Part shown: piece after piece, positions 6,654-15,574 of the stretch
Layout of the letters: each line of letters begins with the position of its first letter
Numbering within the stretch: the first letter of the stretch is position 1
Origin: SIG589 sp045652465
GTDB taxonomy: Bacteria > Bacillota > Clostridia > Oscillospirales > Acutalibacteraceae
Direction: 5' to 3'
Assembly (NCBI GenBank): GCA_045652465.1
Contig: JAZRUI010000005.1
Location: forward strand, 1 to 47,189
Length of the DNA stretch: 47,189 nucleotides
Position numbers and translations under genes: made by a program
Notes under the pieces: model-generated
The model's database searches: none
Seen by the model: the letters and a program-made list of their open reading frames with translations, nothing else
What the model was told of the DNA's origin: nothing

Positions 6654-7070
6654 ATGACAAACACAGCAGTATTAAACAATCAGGCAGTAACCAAAGAGGT
6701 AATCACAGTTAAGGAAAAGGCATCGGTTCTCGAGGCTCTCGCAATCTCCCGCTATTTCCTTCCGCTCCTTTCGAGCGTTGGCGCAGCCCTTTGCTTCATG
6801 GGCGGCATCGGAATTATAATCGGCGCGGCAATGATGCTTATCGGAATGATTAGCGCATTAACCGTTTGCCCCTTAAAACTTATGGGCTTCCCCGTTAAGG
6901 TTGGTTTGGTTGGCTTTAGATTTTGCCGCGGATTCATCCCGGTTTACGGCGTTGCCGACCTTTGCGCAGCAATCATTGGTATTTTCGGCGGAATAATGGT
7001 TGGTTTCGGCGTTGTTTTCTGCGCCCCCGCAATCTTCACCGTTAAGAAATATTTAAACGAAAGAAACTAA
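6654..7070 (+). CDS. Small membrane protein, function unknown
   Basis: 138 residues starting at an ATG behind AAAGAGG. The N-terminal 35 residues are polar and cytoplasmic-looking. Hydrophobic segments lie at about 37-75 (FLPLLSSVGAALCFMGG and a Gly/Ile/Met-rich helix) and about 100-128 (LCAAIIGIFGG to VVFCAPAIF), giving three or four membrane helices; the tail KKYLNERN is charged. I do not recognise the family. It lies alone between motif copy 2 and a terminator, so its likely control is the membrane-anchored sigma factor encoded upstream. Envelope stress is a possible theme but nothing in the protein itself shows it. Confidence 0.75.
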   Translation: MTNTAVLNNQAVTKEVITVKEKASVLEALAISRYFLPLLSSVGAALCFMGGIGIIIGAAMMLIGMISALTVCPLKLMGFPVKVGLVGFRFCRGFIPVYGVADLCAAIIGIFGGIMVGFGVVFCAPAIFTVKKYLNERN

Positions 7071-7079
7071 AAAAAAAAT

Positions 7080-7110
7080 AAAACCCGATGGAAAACCATC
7101 GGGTTTTTAT
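7080..7110. terminator. Bidirectional terminator between convergent genes
   Basis: Stem AAACCCGATGG (7081-7091) with CCATCGGGTTT (7096-7106), flanked by an A-run on the left and TTTTTATT on the right, so it serves both the membrane-protein gene and gdhA. Confidence 0.9.
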
Positions 7111-7121
7111 TATGTAGTTAA

Positions 7122-8474
7122 TTAGCAAATGCCTTGAGCCATCATAGCATCGGCAACCTTCTCGAAGCCTGCGATGTTGGCGCCTGCAATAAGGTCGCCC
7201 TCCATGCCATACTTCTTTGCAGCCTCGGAAGAGGTCTTGAAGATGTCGGTCATAATCTGGTGAAGCTTTGCATCAACCTCTTCAGCGGTCCAGCTGTAGC
7301 GCATCGAGTTTTGGCTCATTTCAAGACCCGAAACTGCAACGCCGCCTGCGTTAACTGCCTTGGAGGGAGCGATTACAACGCCGTTTGCCTTAAGGTATGC
7401 AACGGCATCCTCGGTTGTGGGCATGTTAGCAACCTCAACATAGTATTTAACGCCGTTTGCAACGATGTTTTTAGCATCCTCAAGCGAAACCTCGTTTTGG
7501 GTTGCGCAGGGCATAACAACATCAACCTTTTCAGCCCAGGGGCGCTTGCCCTCGAAATAGGGAACACCGAACTTATCGGCATAATCCTTAACCTTGTCGC
7601 GACCGCTTGCGCGCATCTCGAGCATGAACTTAATCTTTTCGTCGGTTGTGATGCCATCCTTATCATAGATGTAGCCATCGGGACCCGAAATGGTAACAAC
7701 CTTACCGCCAAGCTCGGTAACCTTTTGAACGGTACCCCAAGCAACGTTGCCGAAGCCCGAAACTGCAAAGGTCTTGCCCTTGATGTCCTCTCCGAAGGAC
7801 TTGAGGAGCTCAACAGTATAGTAAACTGCGCCGAAGCCGGTTGCCTCGGGACGGATGAGGGAGCCGCCATAGGAGCGACCCTTACCGGTGAGAACGCCAA
7901 CATATTCGTTGCGGAGGCGCTTATACTGACCGAAGAGATAGCCAATTTCGCGAGCGCCAACGCCGATATCGCCTGCGGGAACATCGGTGTCCGCGCCGAT
8001 ATGCTTGGAAAGCTCGGTCATAAAGCTCTGGCAGAAGCGCATAATCTCGCCATCGCTGCGACCGCGGGGATCGAAGTCCGAACCGCCCTTGCCGCCGCCC
8101 ATGGGAAGACCGGTCAAGCTGTTCTTAAAGGTTTGCTCGAAGCCGAGGAACTTCATGATGGAAGCGTTAACCGAGGGATGGAAACGAAGACCGCCCTTAT
8201 AGGGTCCGATAGCGGAATTGAACTGAACGCGGAAACCGCGGTTAACCTGAACGGTACCATTATCATCAACCCACGGAACGCGGAATGTAATCATTCTTTC
8301 GGGCTCAACTATTCTTTCAATAACGCCGGCCTTTTCATAAGCGGGATTTTGATCGATAACCGGCTCCAACGATTCGAGAACCTCTAAAACTGCCTGCAAA
8401 AACTCGGGCTCGCCTGCGTTTCTGTGGGCAACGGTCTCATAAACTTTCTTTAAATACTCGTTTTGAAGTTTCAC
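7122..8474 (-). CDS. gdhA: NADP-type glutamate dehydrogenase
   Basis: 450 residues, the usual length of hexameric small GDH. Seen: substrate-binding PMGGGKGG at 124-131 with the catalytic-site lysine, DTDVPAGDIGVGAREIGY near 162-179, and Rossmann motif GFGNVA at 240-245. The enzyme interconverts 2-oxoglutarate plus ammonia and glutamate in the cytoplasm; sequence type (similar to E. coli GdhA) suggests NADPH and an assimilatory role. Monocistronic, with its own consensus-like promoter and a terminator on its 3' side. A long open frame lies antisense to it but is a codon-bias shadow. Confidence 0.95.
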   Translation of the reverse strand: MKLQNEYLKKVYETVAHRNAGEPEFLQAVLEVLESLEPVIDQNPAYEKAGVIERIVEPERMITFRVPWVDDNGTVQVNRGFRVQFNSAIGPYKGGLRFHPSVNASIMKFLGFEQTFKNSLTGLPMGGGKGGSDFDPRGRSDGEIMRFCQSFMTELSKHIGADTDVPAGDIGVGAREIGYLFGQYKRLRNEYVGVLTGKGRSYGGSLIRPEATGFGAVYYTVELLKSFGEDIKGKTFAVSGFGNVAWGTVQKVTELGGKVVTISGPDGYIYDKDGITTDEKIKFMLEMRASGRDKVKDYADKFGVPYFEGKRPWAEKVDVVMPCATQNEVSLEDAKNIVANGVKYYVEVANMPTTEDAVAYLKANGVVIAPSKAVNAGGVAVSGLEMSQNSMRYSWTAEEVDAKLHQIMTDIFKTSSEAAKKYGMEGDLIAGANIAGFEKVADAMMAQGIC

Positions 8475-8504
8475 AAAAGTAACCTCCTAAAAATTTATAG
8501 TGAA

Positions 8505-8533
8505 AGTTTATCACTTTTAAGCGTAAAAGTCAA
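8505..8533 (-). promoter_or_regulatory. Promoter of gdhA
   Basis: Minus strand: TTGACT (8528-8533), 17-base spacer, TAAACT (8505-8510), 31 bases before the start codon. Confidence 0.75.
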
Positions 8534-8539
8534 CGAAAA

Positions 8540-8569
8540 AATGCATAAAAAATGACATTTTTTTGCATT
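8540..8569. promoter_or_regulatory. Near-perfect palindrome between the gdhA and mnmE promoters
   Basis: Left arm AATGCATAAAAAATG (8540-8554) and right arm CATTTTTTTGCATT (8556-8569) are inverted copies except for one extra T, with a single-base centre. It sits directly upstream of both -35 boxes, where an operator would act on the divergent pair. No regulator is identified. Confidence 0.45.
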
Positions 8570-8573
8570 ATAA

Positions 8574-8602
8574 TTGAATTGAAGCGAACATTGTGTTAAT
8601 AT
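8574..8602 (+). promoter_or_regulatory. Promoter of the mnmE-mnmG-rsmG operon
   Basis: TTGAAT (8574-8579), 17-base spacer, TAATAT (8597-8602); the mnmE start codon follows after 20 bases. Confidence 0.7.
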
Positions 8603-8622
8603 ATTTTATTGAGGTGATAAGA

Positions 8623-9975
8623 ATGAGTACCACTATCGCGGCAATATCAACTCCGCAGGGCGAAGGCGGCATTGGAACGGTTCGAATTTCGGGAACCGAT
8701 GCGCGCAAAATAGCCGATAAGGTTTTTCGCTCGGTTGCGGGCAAGAAGATAGCCGAAGCAAAGGGTTATACTGCGCTTTTCGGCAAGGTTTTCGGCGCTG
8801 ACGGCGATATTGATGAGGCGGTGGCGCTCGTTTTTGCCGCGCCCAAAAGCTATACGGGCGAGGATGTTGTTGAGCTGTCGGTTCATGGCGGCGCGGTTGT
8901 AACAAGGCTTCTTTTGCGCGCAGTGCTTGAGGCAGGAGCAGCCCCCGCGGGCGCAGGCGAATTCACCCGCCGAGCCTTTATGAACGGAAAACTCGATTTG
9001 GCAGAAGCCGAAAGCGTTATGACCATTATCTCGGCGCAGGGCGCGCAGGACCTTCGTTTGGCGCTTGCCGCAAAAAGCGGTCGAGTTTCGGGCGAGATTA
9101 AAACCATTCGCGAGAAGCTGTTAGAGGTTGATGCGGGAATGGCGGTTTTTGCCGATTATCCCGATGAAGACCTGCCCGAGTTTGATAGCGAACGAATTAT
9201 GGACAACCTTATTTTAGTTCGCGATGGGCTTAAACGCCTTCTTCAAAATTATGATAAGGGAAAAATCCTCCGCGAGGGAATTTCCGCCTCTATTATCGGC
9301 GCCCCCAATGTTGGAAAATCAACCCTTATGAATCTTTTAGCGGGCGATAATCGCTCGATTGTAACTCCTATTGCGGGAACAACCCGCGATGTTATTGAGG
9401 AAACGGTTCGCGTTGGCGATTTAACCCTTCGCCTTGCCGATACTGCGGGGGTTCACACCGCAGCGGACGAGGTTGAGGAAATCGGCGTTAATTTAGCGCT
9501 TGAGAGAGCCAAAACCGCCGAGCTGATAATTGCGGTTTTCGATGCCTCCCGCGAACTTTCGGAGGACGACCGCAAAATCCTCTCGCTTATAGATGGTCCC
9601 GCGCTTGCGGTTATAAACAAAACCGATTTGCCGCAAAAAATTGATGCAGATGAAATAAAGCTGCCGAAGATTTATATCTCGGCAAAGGAGGGAATAGGCG
9701 CCGATGAGCTCGCCGAGAAAATCGGTGAAACGGTTGGAACCGCCGCGCTCTCTCCCGATCGCGCCGTGCTCCAAAGCGAGCGCCAGCGAGCCTGCGCCTT
9801 CCGCGCTCACGAGAGTGTTTGCGAGGCGATTGAAACAATGGAAAACGGCTATACTCTCGATGCCGTCGGCATTTGTGCCGATGAGGCGCTTGAGGCTCTC
9901 TTGGAGCTTACGGGGGAGCGCGTAACCGAGGCGGTTGCGAATGAAGTTTTCAGCCGTTTTTGTGTAGGAAAGTAG
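8623..9975 (+). CDS. mnmE: tRNA modification GTPase MnmE
   Basis: 450 residues from the ATG at 8623, which has GAGGTGAT in front; an upstream in-frame start at 8593 overlaps the -10 box and is rejected. Domains: N-terminal tetrahydrofolate-binding (1-118), helical, and an inserted G domain with GAPNVGKST (226-234), TTRD (253-256), DTAG (273-276) and NKTD. The C-terminus ends FCVGK with the essential Cys447. With MnmG it installs the carboxymethylaminomethyl group on U34 of certain tRNAs. It is followed after 7 bases by mnmG. Full length, no oddities. Confidence 0.97.
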   Translation: MSTTIAAISTPQGEGGIGTVRISGTDARKIADKVFRSVAGKKIAEAKGYTALFGKVFGADGDIDEAVALVFAAPKSYTGEDVVELSVHGGAVVTRLLLRAVLEAGAAPAGAGEFTRRAFMNGKLDLAEAESVMTIISAQGAQDLRLALAAKSGRVSGEIKTIREKLLEVDAGMAVFADYPDEDLPEFDSERIMDNLILVRDGLKRLLQNYDKGKILREGISASIIGAPNVGKSTLMNLLAGDNRSIVTPIAGTTRDVIEETVRVGDLTLRLADTAGVHTAADEVEEIGVNLALERAKTAELIIAVFDASRELSEDDRKILSLIDGPALAVINKTDLPQKIDADEIKLPKIYISAKEGIGADELAEKIGETVGTAALSPDRAVLQSERQRACAFRAHESVCEAIETMENGYTLDAVGICADEALEALLELTGERVTEAVANEVFSRFCVGK

Positions 9976-9982
9976 GAAAAGG

Positions 9983-11860
9983 ATGCAAACATATAAAGCA
10001 GGGAATTATGATGTTGCCGTTATCGGCGCAGGTCATGCAGGAATTGAAGCTGCGATGGCTGCGGCAAGGCTCGGCGTTAACACCGTAATTTTCACAATAA
10101 ATCTCGACTGGGTGGGCAATATGCCCTGCAACCCTTCAATAGGCGGCACCGCAAAGGGTCATCTCGTTCGCGAGATTGATGCGCTGGGCGGAATAATGGG
10201 CAAAGCCGCGGATAAGAATATGCTGCAAAGCCGAATGCTCAATTTGGGCAAAGGCCCTGCGGTTCATTCGTTGCGCGCCCAAATCGACCGCCGCGATTAT
10301 AGCGCTTATATGAAGCATGTGATAGAAAAGCAGGAAAACCTCGATGTTAAGCAGGCCGAGGTTATCAAGCTTTGGAAAGAGGACGATGGCTGGCATTTCA
10401 CAACCCGCCTCGGCGCTGAATATGTTAGCAAAACCGTTATTTTAGCAACGGGAACATTTTTAGGCGGCAGGATTTATGTTGGCGAGGTTAACTATGAGAG
10501 CGGTCCTGATGGCACATTTGCCGCAACCGAGCTTTCAAACTCGCTTTATGAGCTCAATCTCCCGCTTCGCCGCTTCAAAACGGGAACTCCCGCAAGAGCC
10601 TTAAGAAGCAGCATCGATTTTTCCAAAATGGAGGTGCAGGAGGGCGACCCGAAAATCGTTCCCTTCAGCTATTCAACCGCCGAAGAGGGAGAAAATCGCG
10701 TTGTTTGCCATATAGCATATACAGGCGAGGAAACCAAGAAAATAATCCTCGATAATTTGCATCGTTCGCCCCTTTTCTCGGGCGAAATAAAGGGCGCAGG
10801 CCCGAGATATTGCCCCAGCATCGAGGATAAAATCGTTCGCTTTGCCGATAAGGAGAGGCATCAAATCTTTGTTGAACCCTGCGGTCTTAACACCGAGGAG
10901 ATGTATCTTCAGGGAATGTCCTCGAGTCTTCCCGAGGAGGTTCAGCTCGCGATTTACCGTTCGGTTAAGGGCATGGAAAACATAAAAATAATGCGCAACG
11001 CCTATGCGATTGAATATGATTGCATCGACCCAACTGCGCTTTATCACACCCTTGAGGTTAAGGACTGCGATGGCCTTTACGGCGCAGGTCAATTTAACGG
11101 CTCTTCGGGCTATGAGGAGGCCGCCGCGCAGGGTCTTGTTGCGGGCGTTAACGCCGCGCATAAGGTGCTCTCTCGCGAGCCGCTGATATTAGACCGCGCA
11201 GGCTCTTATATCGGAACGCTTATTGATGACCTTGTAACAAAAGGCTGCTCCGACCCCTATAGAATGATGACCTCGCGCTCGGAATATAGGCTTCTTCTCC
11301 GCCAGGATAATGCCGATGAGCGCATGATGCCAACGGGTCGCGAAATCGGCCTCGTTGCGGATGAGGAATGGGAGGCGTTTTTAAAGCGCCAAGCCGAAAA
11401 GGAGGCGGAAATTGCCCGCCTTTGCGCTGCGGGAATTGCCCCGAGCGCCGAGCTTAATGAATTTTTAGAGCAAAGCGGAACCTCGGCGATTGTAACCGGC
11501 GTGAAACTTGCCGACCTTTTGCGCCGCCCGCAAATAAGCTATGAGGCATTAGCTCCGTTCGATAGCGCTCGACCCGAGCTGATCGATTCGGTTAAAACCG
11601 CCGTTGAAACCGAGATAAAATATGAGGGCTATATCCAAAAGCAAAAGGCAAAGGTGCGCGAGATGCGCCGCCTTGAAAACCGAATTATCCCCGAAAACAT
11701 CGATTACGATGCCATAAAGGGACTTCGCCTGGAGGCAAAGGAAAAGCTCAAGAAGATTCGCCCGCAAAGCCTCGGTCAGGCCTCGAGAATTTCGGGCGTT
11801 AGCCCTGCCGATATTTCGGTTCTTATAATCTATACAGGAGAGCGAGAGAAAAATGGTTAA
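9983..11860 (+). CDS. mnmG: tRNA uridine-5-carboxymethylaminomethyl modification enzyme MnmG (GidA)
   Basis: 625 residues, normal length. FAD-binding GAGHAG at 15-20, the CNPSIGGTAKGHLVREIDALGG block (about 49-70) typical of the family, and the C-terminal helical domain needed for MnmE and tRNA binding. It uses FAD, NADH and methylene-tetrahydrofolate with MnmE to modify wobble U34. The ATG has AGGAAAAGG upstream. Its 3' end overlaps rsmG by 8 bases, so the two are translationally coupled. Confidence 0.97.
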   Translation: MQTYKAGNYDVAVIGAGHAGIEAAMAAARLGVNTVIFTINLDWVGNMPCNPSIGGTAKGHLVREIDALGGIMGKAADKNMLQSRMLNLGKGPAVHSLRAQIDRRDYSAYMKHVIEKQENLDVKQAEVIKLWKEDDGWHFTTRLGAEYVSKTVILATGTFLGGRIYVGEVNYESGPDGTFAATELSNSLYELNLPLRRFKTGTPARALRSSIDFSKMEVQEGDPKIVPFSYSTAEEGENRVVCHIAYTGEETKKIILDNLHRSPLFSGEIKGAGPRYCPSIEDKIVRFADKERHQIFVEPCGLNTEEMYLQGMSSSLPEEVQLAIYRSVKGMENIKIMRNAYAIEYDCIDPTALYHTLEVKDCDGLYGAGQFNGSSGYEEAAAQGLVAGVNAAHKVLSREPLILDRAGSYIGTLIDDLVTKGCSDPYRMMTSRSEYRLLLRQDNADERMMPTGREIGLVADEEWEAFLKRQAEKEAEIARLCAAGIAPSAELNEFLEQSGTSAIVTGVKLADLLRRPQISYEALAPFDSARPELIDSVKTAVETEIKYEGYIQKQKAKVREMRRLENRIIPENIDYDAIKGLRLEAKEKLKKIRPQSLGQASRISGVSPADISVLIIYTGEREKNG

Positions 11861-12566
11861 GTTCGATATGGAAAGACTTAAAAATTTATGCGCCCCCTTT
11901 ATATCGCTTGATGAAACCGCCCTTTCGCGACTCGAAAGCTATGGCAACCTGCTTCTTTCTTGGAACGAGAAGATGAATCTAACCGCCATAACCGAGCCCG
12001 ATGAGGTGCTTATAAAACATTTTTATGATTGCCTTTTGTTTTTTAAGCATGTGAATGTTGCCGAGGGCGCAAAGGTTATCGATGTCGGAACGGGAGCAGG
12101 CTTCCCCGGAATGGTGCTCAAAATTGCCCGCCCCGATATAGAGCTTTGCCTTATGGATAGTCTCGGAAAACGCGTTAACTTTTTAAGCGAGGTTTGCCGC
12201 GAGCTGGGATTATCGGCGCAAACCGTTCATTCCCGCGCCGAAGAGGGAGCGAGAAAAGAGGAATATCGCGAAAGGTTTGATATCGCTTGCGCCCGCGCCG
12301 TTGCGGCATTGCCGACGCTCGCCGAATATTGTATGCCCTATGTTAAGGAGGGCGGACTTTTCGTTGCGATGAAGGGTCCCTCCGCCGAGGAGGAAATCAA
12401 ATCGGCATACACCGCCATTAAAACCTTGGGCGGCTCGAAAGCCGAGCTTATATCCGAAACCCTGCCCGATGACAGCGCGCGAAGCTTCGTTCTCATAAAA
12501 AAGATTTCGCAAACCCCGACAAAATATCCCCGTCAATCCGCAAAAATAGCAAAACAGCCGCTTTAA
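11853..12566 (+). CDS. rsmG: 16S rRNA (guanine-N7) methyltransferase RsmG (GidB)
   Basis: 237 residues. SAM-binding motif VIDVGTGAGFPG at 75-86; preceding LSWNEKMNLTAI and following DSLGKRVNFL are family hallmarks. It methylates G527 (E. coli numbering) of 16S rRNA, and loss gives low-level streptomycin resistance in many bacteria. Last gene of the operon; its stop codon lies inside the terminator stem. The mnmE-mnmG-rsmG order followed by noc is the conserved origin-proximal arrangement of Firmicutes, though jag, yidC and rpmH are not upstream here. Confidence 0.95.
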   Translation: MVKFDMERLKNLCAPFISLDETALSRLESYGNLLLSWNEKMNLTAITEPDEVLIKHFYDCLLFFKHVNVAEGAKVIDVGTGAGFPGMVLKIARPDIELCLMDSLGKRVNFLSEVCRELGLSAQTVHSRAEEGARKEEYRERFDIACARAVAALPTLAEYCMPYVKEGGLFVAMKGPSAEEEIKSAYTAIKTLGGSKAELISETLPDDSARSFVLIKKISQTPTKYPRQSAKIAKQPL

Positions 12567-12582
12567 GCGGCTGTTTTTTATT
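12551..12582 (+). terminator. Intrinsic terminator of the mnmE operon
   Basis: Twelve-pair stem (12551-12562 with 12566-12577), loop TTA, T-run. The rsmG stop codon is part of the loop and right arm. Confidence 0.92.
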
Positions 12583-12669
12583 ATAGAAGGTCGATTTTTG
12601 CGATGGAAAAAGCTGGCAAAAAGCATCTCTTCATTGTAAAATTAGGACAAGCAAGAAGAGGTGAAGCCG

Positions 12670-13488
12670 ATGTTTCCCGTTAAGAAAAAAGTTTATGCCG
12701 GCGGAACGCTTTGCGAATTGCCGATTGAGAGCATAGAAAAAAGCCCCGACCAAACCCGCAAAAAATTTGATGATTATGAGATTTCGCTTTTGGCGGCGAG
12801 CATAAAAGAAAACGGGCTTCTCCAGCCGATTTCGGTTCGCAAAGAGGGCAAAGGATATGTTCTTATAGCGGGCGAGAGGCGGCTTCGCGCGGCTGCGGCG
12901 GCAGGGATGAAGCTTTTGCCTGCCATTATATATGAAAAGAGCGAAAACGATGCGGCGGTGCTAACGCTGCTCGAAAACCTGCAGCGCAGCGACCTAACCC
13001 CATTCGAGGAGGCGGAGGGAATCAGAAGGCTTATTGCGGTCTATGGAATTTCCCAATGCGATGCCGCGGCAAGGCTCGGAATGGCGCAGTCAACCCTATC
13101 TAACAAATTAAGAATATTAAAACTAACCGAATCTCAACGCGAGCGAATCGAGGCGGCGGGATTAACCGAGCGCCACGCGCGTGCCCTGCTTAAAATAGAA
13201 AAAGAACATCGCGATGAGGCGCTCGACCGAATAATTGCCGAAAACCTAACCGTTACCCAAACCGAGAAAATGCTCGAACAAATGAATGGAAAGGCGGTTC
13301 AAATGAGCCTTCCCCTGCGCGCTATGGGAATCGGAGATGTTAGGCTTTTTGCCAACAGTCTTTCAAAAATTGTTGACACAATGATAAAGGCGGGATATAG
13401 CACCAAAACCCGCAAAAACGAAACCGATAGCTACATAGAATATACAGTTCGCATCGACAAGCGAAGCGCGCAACTAACCCTTTTTTAA
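12670..13488 (+). CDS. noc: ParB/Noc family DNA-binding protein, probably nucleoid occlusion factor
   Basis: 272 residues from the ATG at 12670, preferred over GTG at 12661 because GAGGTG then sits at proper distance. N-terminal ParB domain with CTP-contact motifs GERRLRA (68-74) and ENLQR (102-106), then a helix-turn-helix near 126-147 (GISQCDAAARLGMAQSTLSN). ParB-family proteins load on palindromic sites and slide as CTP-dependent clamps. Position directly after rsmG and absence of a neighbouring parA point to Noc, which keeps the division septum off the nucleoid, rather than to the segregation ParB; the choice is inference. The N-terminus has basic residues (PVKKK) but no clear amphipathic membrane helix. 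Confidence 0.85.
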   Translation: MFPVKKKVYAGGTLCELPIESIEKSPDQTRKKFDDYEISLLAASIKENGLLQPISVRKEGKGYVLIAGERRLRAAAAAGMKLLPAIIYEKSENDAAVLTLLENLQRSDLTPFEEAEGIRRLIAVYGISQCDAAARLGMAQSTLSNKLRILKLTESQRERIEAAGLTERHARALLKIEKEHRDEALDRIIAENLTVTQTEKMLEQMNGKAVQMSLPLRAMGIGDVRLFANSLSKIVDTMIKAGYSTKTRKNETDSYIEYTVRIDKRSAQLTLF

Positions 13489-13536
13489 TTGCCCACCCAT
13501 ATTCATCCCCATATAGCCTTTTCCCCTAAAGGCAGC

Positions 13537-13570
13537 AAACGCCGTGCAAGGTAAAACTTGCGCGGCGTTT
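13537..13570. terminator. Terminator between convergent noc and membrane-protein genes
   Basis: Fourteen-pair stem (13537-13550 with 13557-13570, one G-U), six-base loop. Tails on both sides are only moderately T-rich. Confidence 0.7.
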
Positions 13571-13583
13571 GTGGTTTTAAGAT

Positions 13584-14468
13584 TTATTTTTTGTGGCTTT
13601 TGCCTGTGCCCGAAACGAACTGACCGCTCATCTCGTGGTAACTTGTGTTGCTTTCGAGGCGGGGAGTGTTTCTCTTGCGGCGAACGATGTTCTTTTTGCC
13701 ATAAAGCGCAAGCACATAGCCCATCGCGAAAACTGCGGTTGCGGCAGGGAGCAGCAGCGAATCGATTTCGCTATGAACAAGAGAAGCCTTTCCGAGTGCT
13801 AAAAGCGCCGCCTGCGGAACCGAGCAGCAGGCTCCTAAAATAAAGGTTATTGCGGCAAGGGGGAAGAGCCTATATGCCGAACGACCAAACATAATTCCGT
13901 TTTCGATTTTCAAAAGGGTTAGCATAAAGATGAGCGCGAAGCACATAAACGCAATGTGGAAAACATTATCGGCGATAACCGAAACGGTTGCATAAACCGT
14001 AAAGGTGCAAACCAGCTTCATCGCGAAGAAAATCAAGATGGGGAGATAGAAAAGCTTATGAACCTTTGCCAAAGAAGCAACATAGAATCTCGCGATATAA
14101 AGCGCGAGGGAAGCAGCTGCGGCAACTGCCGATAAGCGGGTTAAAAGAATAACCAGCGTTGCTCCGGAAAGATAATCAACGAATGCCGCTTCATAAAGGC
14201 AGGCAAGACCCAAAACGGCGGCGCCGATTCGCGGCAAAAGAGCCTTATCGGGAGCACCTGCGGGGTTTCGCCTTGTGAAACAGGTCATAGATGCGGCGGC
14301 ACAAATAACTATCATTATAAATGCCGAAAGCGCAACCGCGGCAGTTTTACTGTCGGGCAGGAAGAAGCCGGTTTTTTCCTCGGTTAAATATAGGAGCTGG
14401 GCTATGCGGGCATAGACTGCCGATAGCGATGCTAAAGTTAAGAAAAAAACAATTCTTGAAAACTTCAA
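13584..14468 (-). CDS. Polytopic membrane protein of unknown function
   Basis: 294 residues with about eight hydrophobic segments spread over residues 5-255 and a polar, basic C-terminal tail (GKKNIVRRKRNTPRLESN and onward). The start is a TTG at 14468 with CGGAG eight bases upstream; no ATG or GTG lies close. I do not recognise the family. It is monocistronic and divergent from spoIID, convergent with noc. A sporulation role is suggested only by the neighbour and by nothing in the protein. Confidence 0.75.
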   Translation of the reverse strand: MKFSRIVFFLTLASLSAVYARIAQLLYLTEEKTGFFLPDSKTAAVALSAFIMIVICAAASMTCFTRRNPAGAPDKALLPRIGAAVLGLACLYEAAFVDYLSGATLVILLTRLSAVAAAASLALYIARFYVASLAKVHKLFYLPILIFFAMKLVCTFTVYATVSVIADNVFHIAFMCFALIFMLTLLKIENGIMFGRSAYRLFPLAAITFILGACCSVPQAALLALGKASLVHSEIDSLLLPAATAVFAMGYVLALYGKKNIVRRKRNTPRLESNTSYHEMSGQFVSGTGKSHKK

Positions 14469-14492
14469 AAAAACACTCCGTTCTGTTTGTGA

Positions 14493-14519
14493 ATAAGAGT
14501 CGGAACTATTGCATAATAT
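14493..14519 (+). promoter_or_regulatory. Sigma-E-type sporulation promoter of spoIID
   Basis: ATA (14493-14495), 16-base spacer, CATAATAT (14512-14519), matching the mother-cell sigma-E pattern ATA-N16-18-CATANNNT, about 66 bases ahead of the start codon. spoIID is a classic sigma-E gene in Bacillus, which supports the reading. Confidence 0.6.
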
Positions 14520-14585
14520 TGGACAAGGGTATATATATAATCATTTTATACCTATTTTGTCAAAAAGTCAACAAAGGAGCCTAAA

Positions 14586-15518
14586 ATGCGTAATCTTTAT
14601 TCGTTTTTGCTGGCGGCGCTGTTTTTTTGCCTTTTGCTTTGTCCAATGCTTGCGGGTGTTAAAGGGGGAGAAGACCTCGGCTTGGGCGGCGGAAATTTTG
14701 ATTCCGAAGATGTTTTTAAAATAAAGCAGGGGGATGAGATAATAACGCTCTCCGCCGAGGATTATATTTGCGGGGTGGTTGCCGCCGAGATGCCCGCCCT
14801 TTATGAAACCGAGGCGCTTAAGGCGCAGGCGGTTGCGGCATACACCTATGCTTCAAAGGAGCGGCTGGGGGCAAAGGATAGGGGCTATCATTTAGAGGCG
14901 GATTCCGCCGTTCATCAAGCCTACATAGATAAAGCGGCAAGAGAGGAAAAATGGGGCGAAAAGACCGAAGAATATGAAAACAAAATCCGCGAATGTGTTC
15001 GCGCGGTTGCGGGCGAGAAAATAACCTATAAGGGCGAGCTGATTTTTGCCGCCTATCATGCCATTTCCTGCGGAAAGACCGAAACCGCCAAAACCATTTG
15101 GGGGAAGGACTATGATTATCTTAAAAGCGTTGAAAGCGAAGGGGATAAGACCCATGAAAAATATGAAAGCAGCGCAACCGTTTCGCTGGGGGATTTTTGC
15201 GAAAAGCTCGAAATAGAGGCGCCCGAAACCTTGGGAGAGGTTAAGGTTATTTTGGAGAAAAGCGAGGTTGGAACGGTAACCAAGGCAACCGTTTTCGAAA
15301 AGTCCTTTAAAGGAACCGAGCTTCGGGAGGCGTTTTCGCTTCGCTCCTCGGTTTTCAACCTCGAATATAAGGAAGGCAACTTTGTCTTCACGGTTTTCGG
15401 CTATGGCCACGGGGTTGGCATGAGCCAAAACGGCGCCAACTGCCTTGCAAAAGAGGGGAAAACCTACGCGGAAATTTTAAAGCATTATTATCCCGGAACG
15501 GAAATAGCAAAAAAATAA
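14586..15518 (+). CDS. spoIID: Stage II sporulation protein D, septal peptidoglycan lytic transglycosylase
   Basis: 310 residues. A signal-anchor occupies residues 5-22; the SpoIID/LytB domain follows, with CGVVAAEMPALYETEALKAQ (about 62-81) containing the catalytic glutamate and the C-terminal motif GYGHGVGMSQNGA at 272-284. SpoIID acts with SpoIIM and SpoIIP at the engulfing septum, cleaving glycan strands denuded of stem peptides. The ATG has AAAGGAGCC upstream. It is monocistronic and has a sigma-E-type promoter. Its presence is the best evidence that the organism forms endospores. Confidence 0.93.
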   Translation: MRNLYSFLLAALFFCLLLCPMLAGVKGGEDLGLGGGNFDSEDVFKIKQGDEIITLSAEDYICGVVAAEMPALYETEALKAQAVAAYTYASKERLGAKDRGYHLEADSAVHQAYIDKAAREEKWGEKTEEYENKIRECVRAVAGEKITYKGELIFAAYHAISCGKTETAKTIWGKDYDYLKSVESEGDKTHEKYESSATVSLGDFCEKLEIEAPETLGEVKVILEKSEVGTVTKATVFEKSFKGTELREAFSLRSSVFNLEYKEGNFVFTVFGYGHGVGMSQNGANCLAKEGKTYAEILKHYYPGTEIAKK

Positions 15519-15574
15519 CAGGAAGGGAAGGCGCTTTTCTCCGCTAATTTTTGTTGCCGCCGAAATCGGGCAAA

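Noticed and set aside
7134..8387. 417-codon open frame on the plus strand across gdhA
   Set aside because: It is antisense to a complete glutamate dehydrogenase, has no ribosome site, and its residues mirror the codon bias of gdhA. Long antisense frames over gdhA are a known artefact.
12661..12669. GTG at 12661 as the start of noc
   Set aside because: GAGGTG then would overlap the start; the ATG at 12670 has that ribosome site at the right distance.
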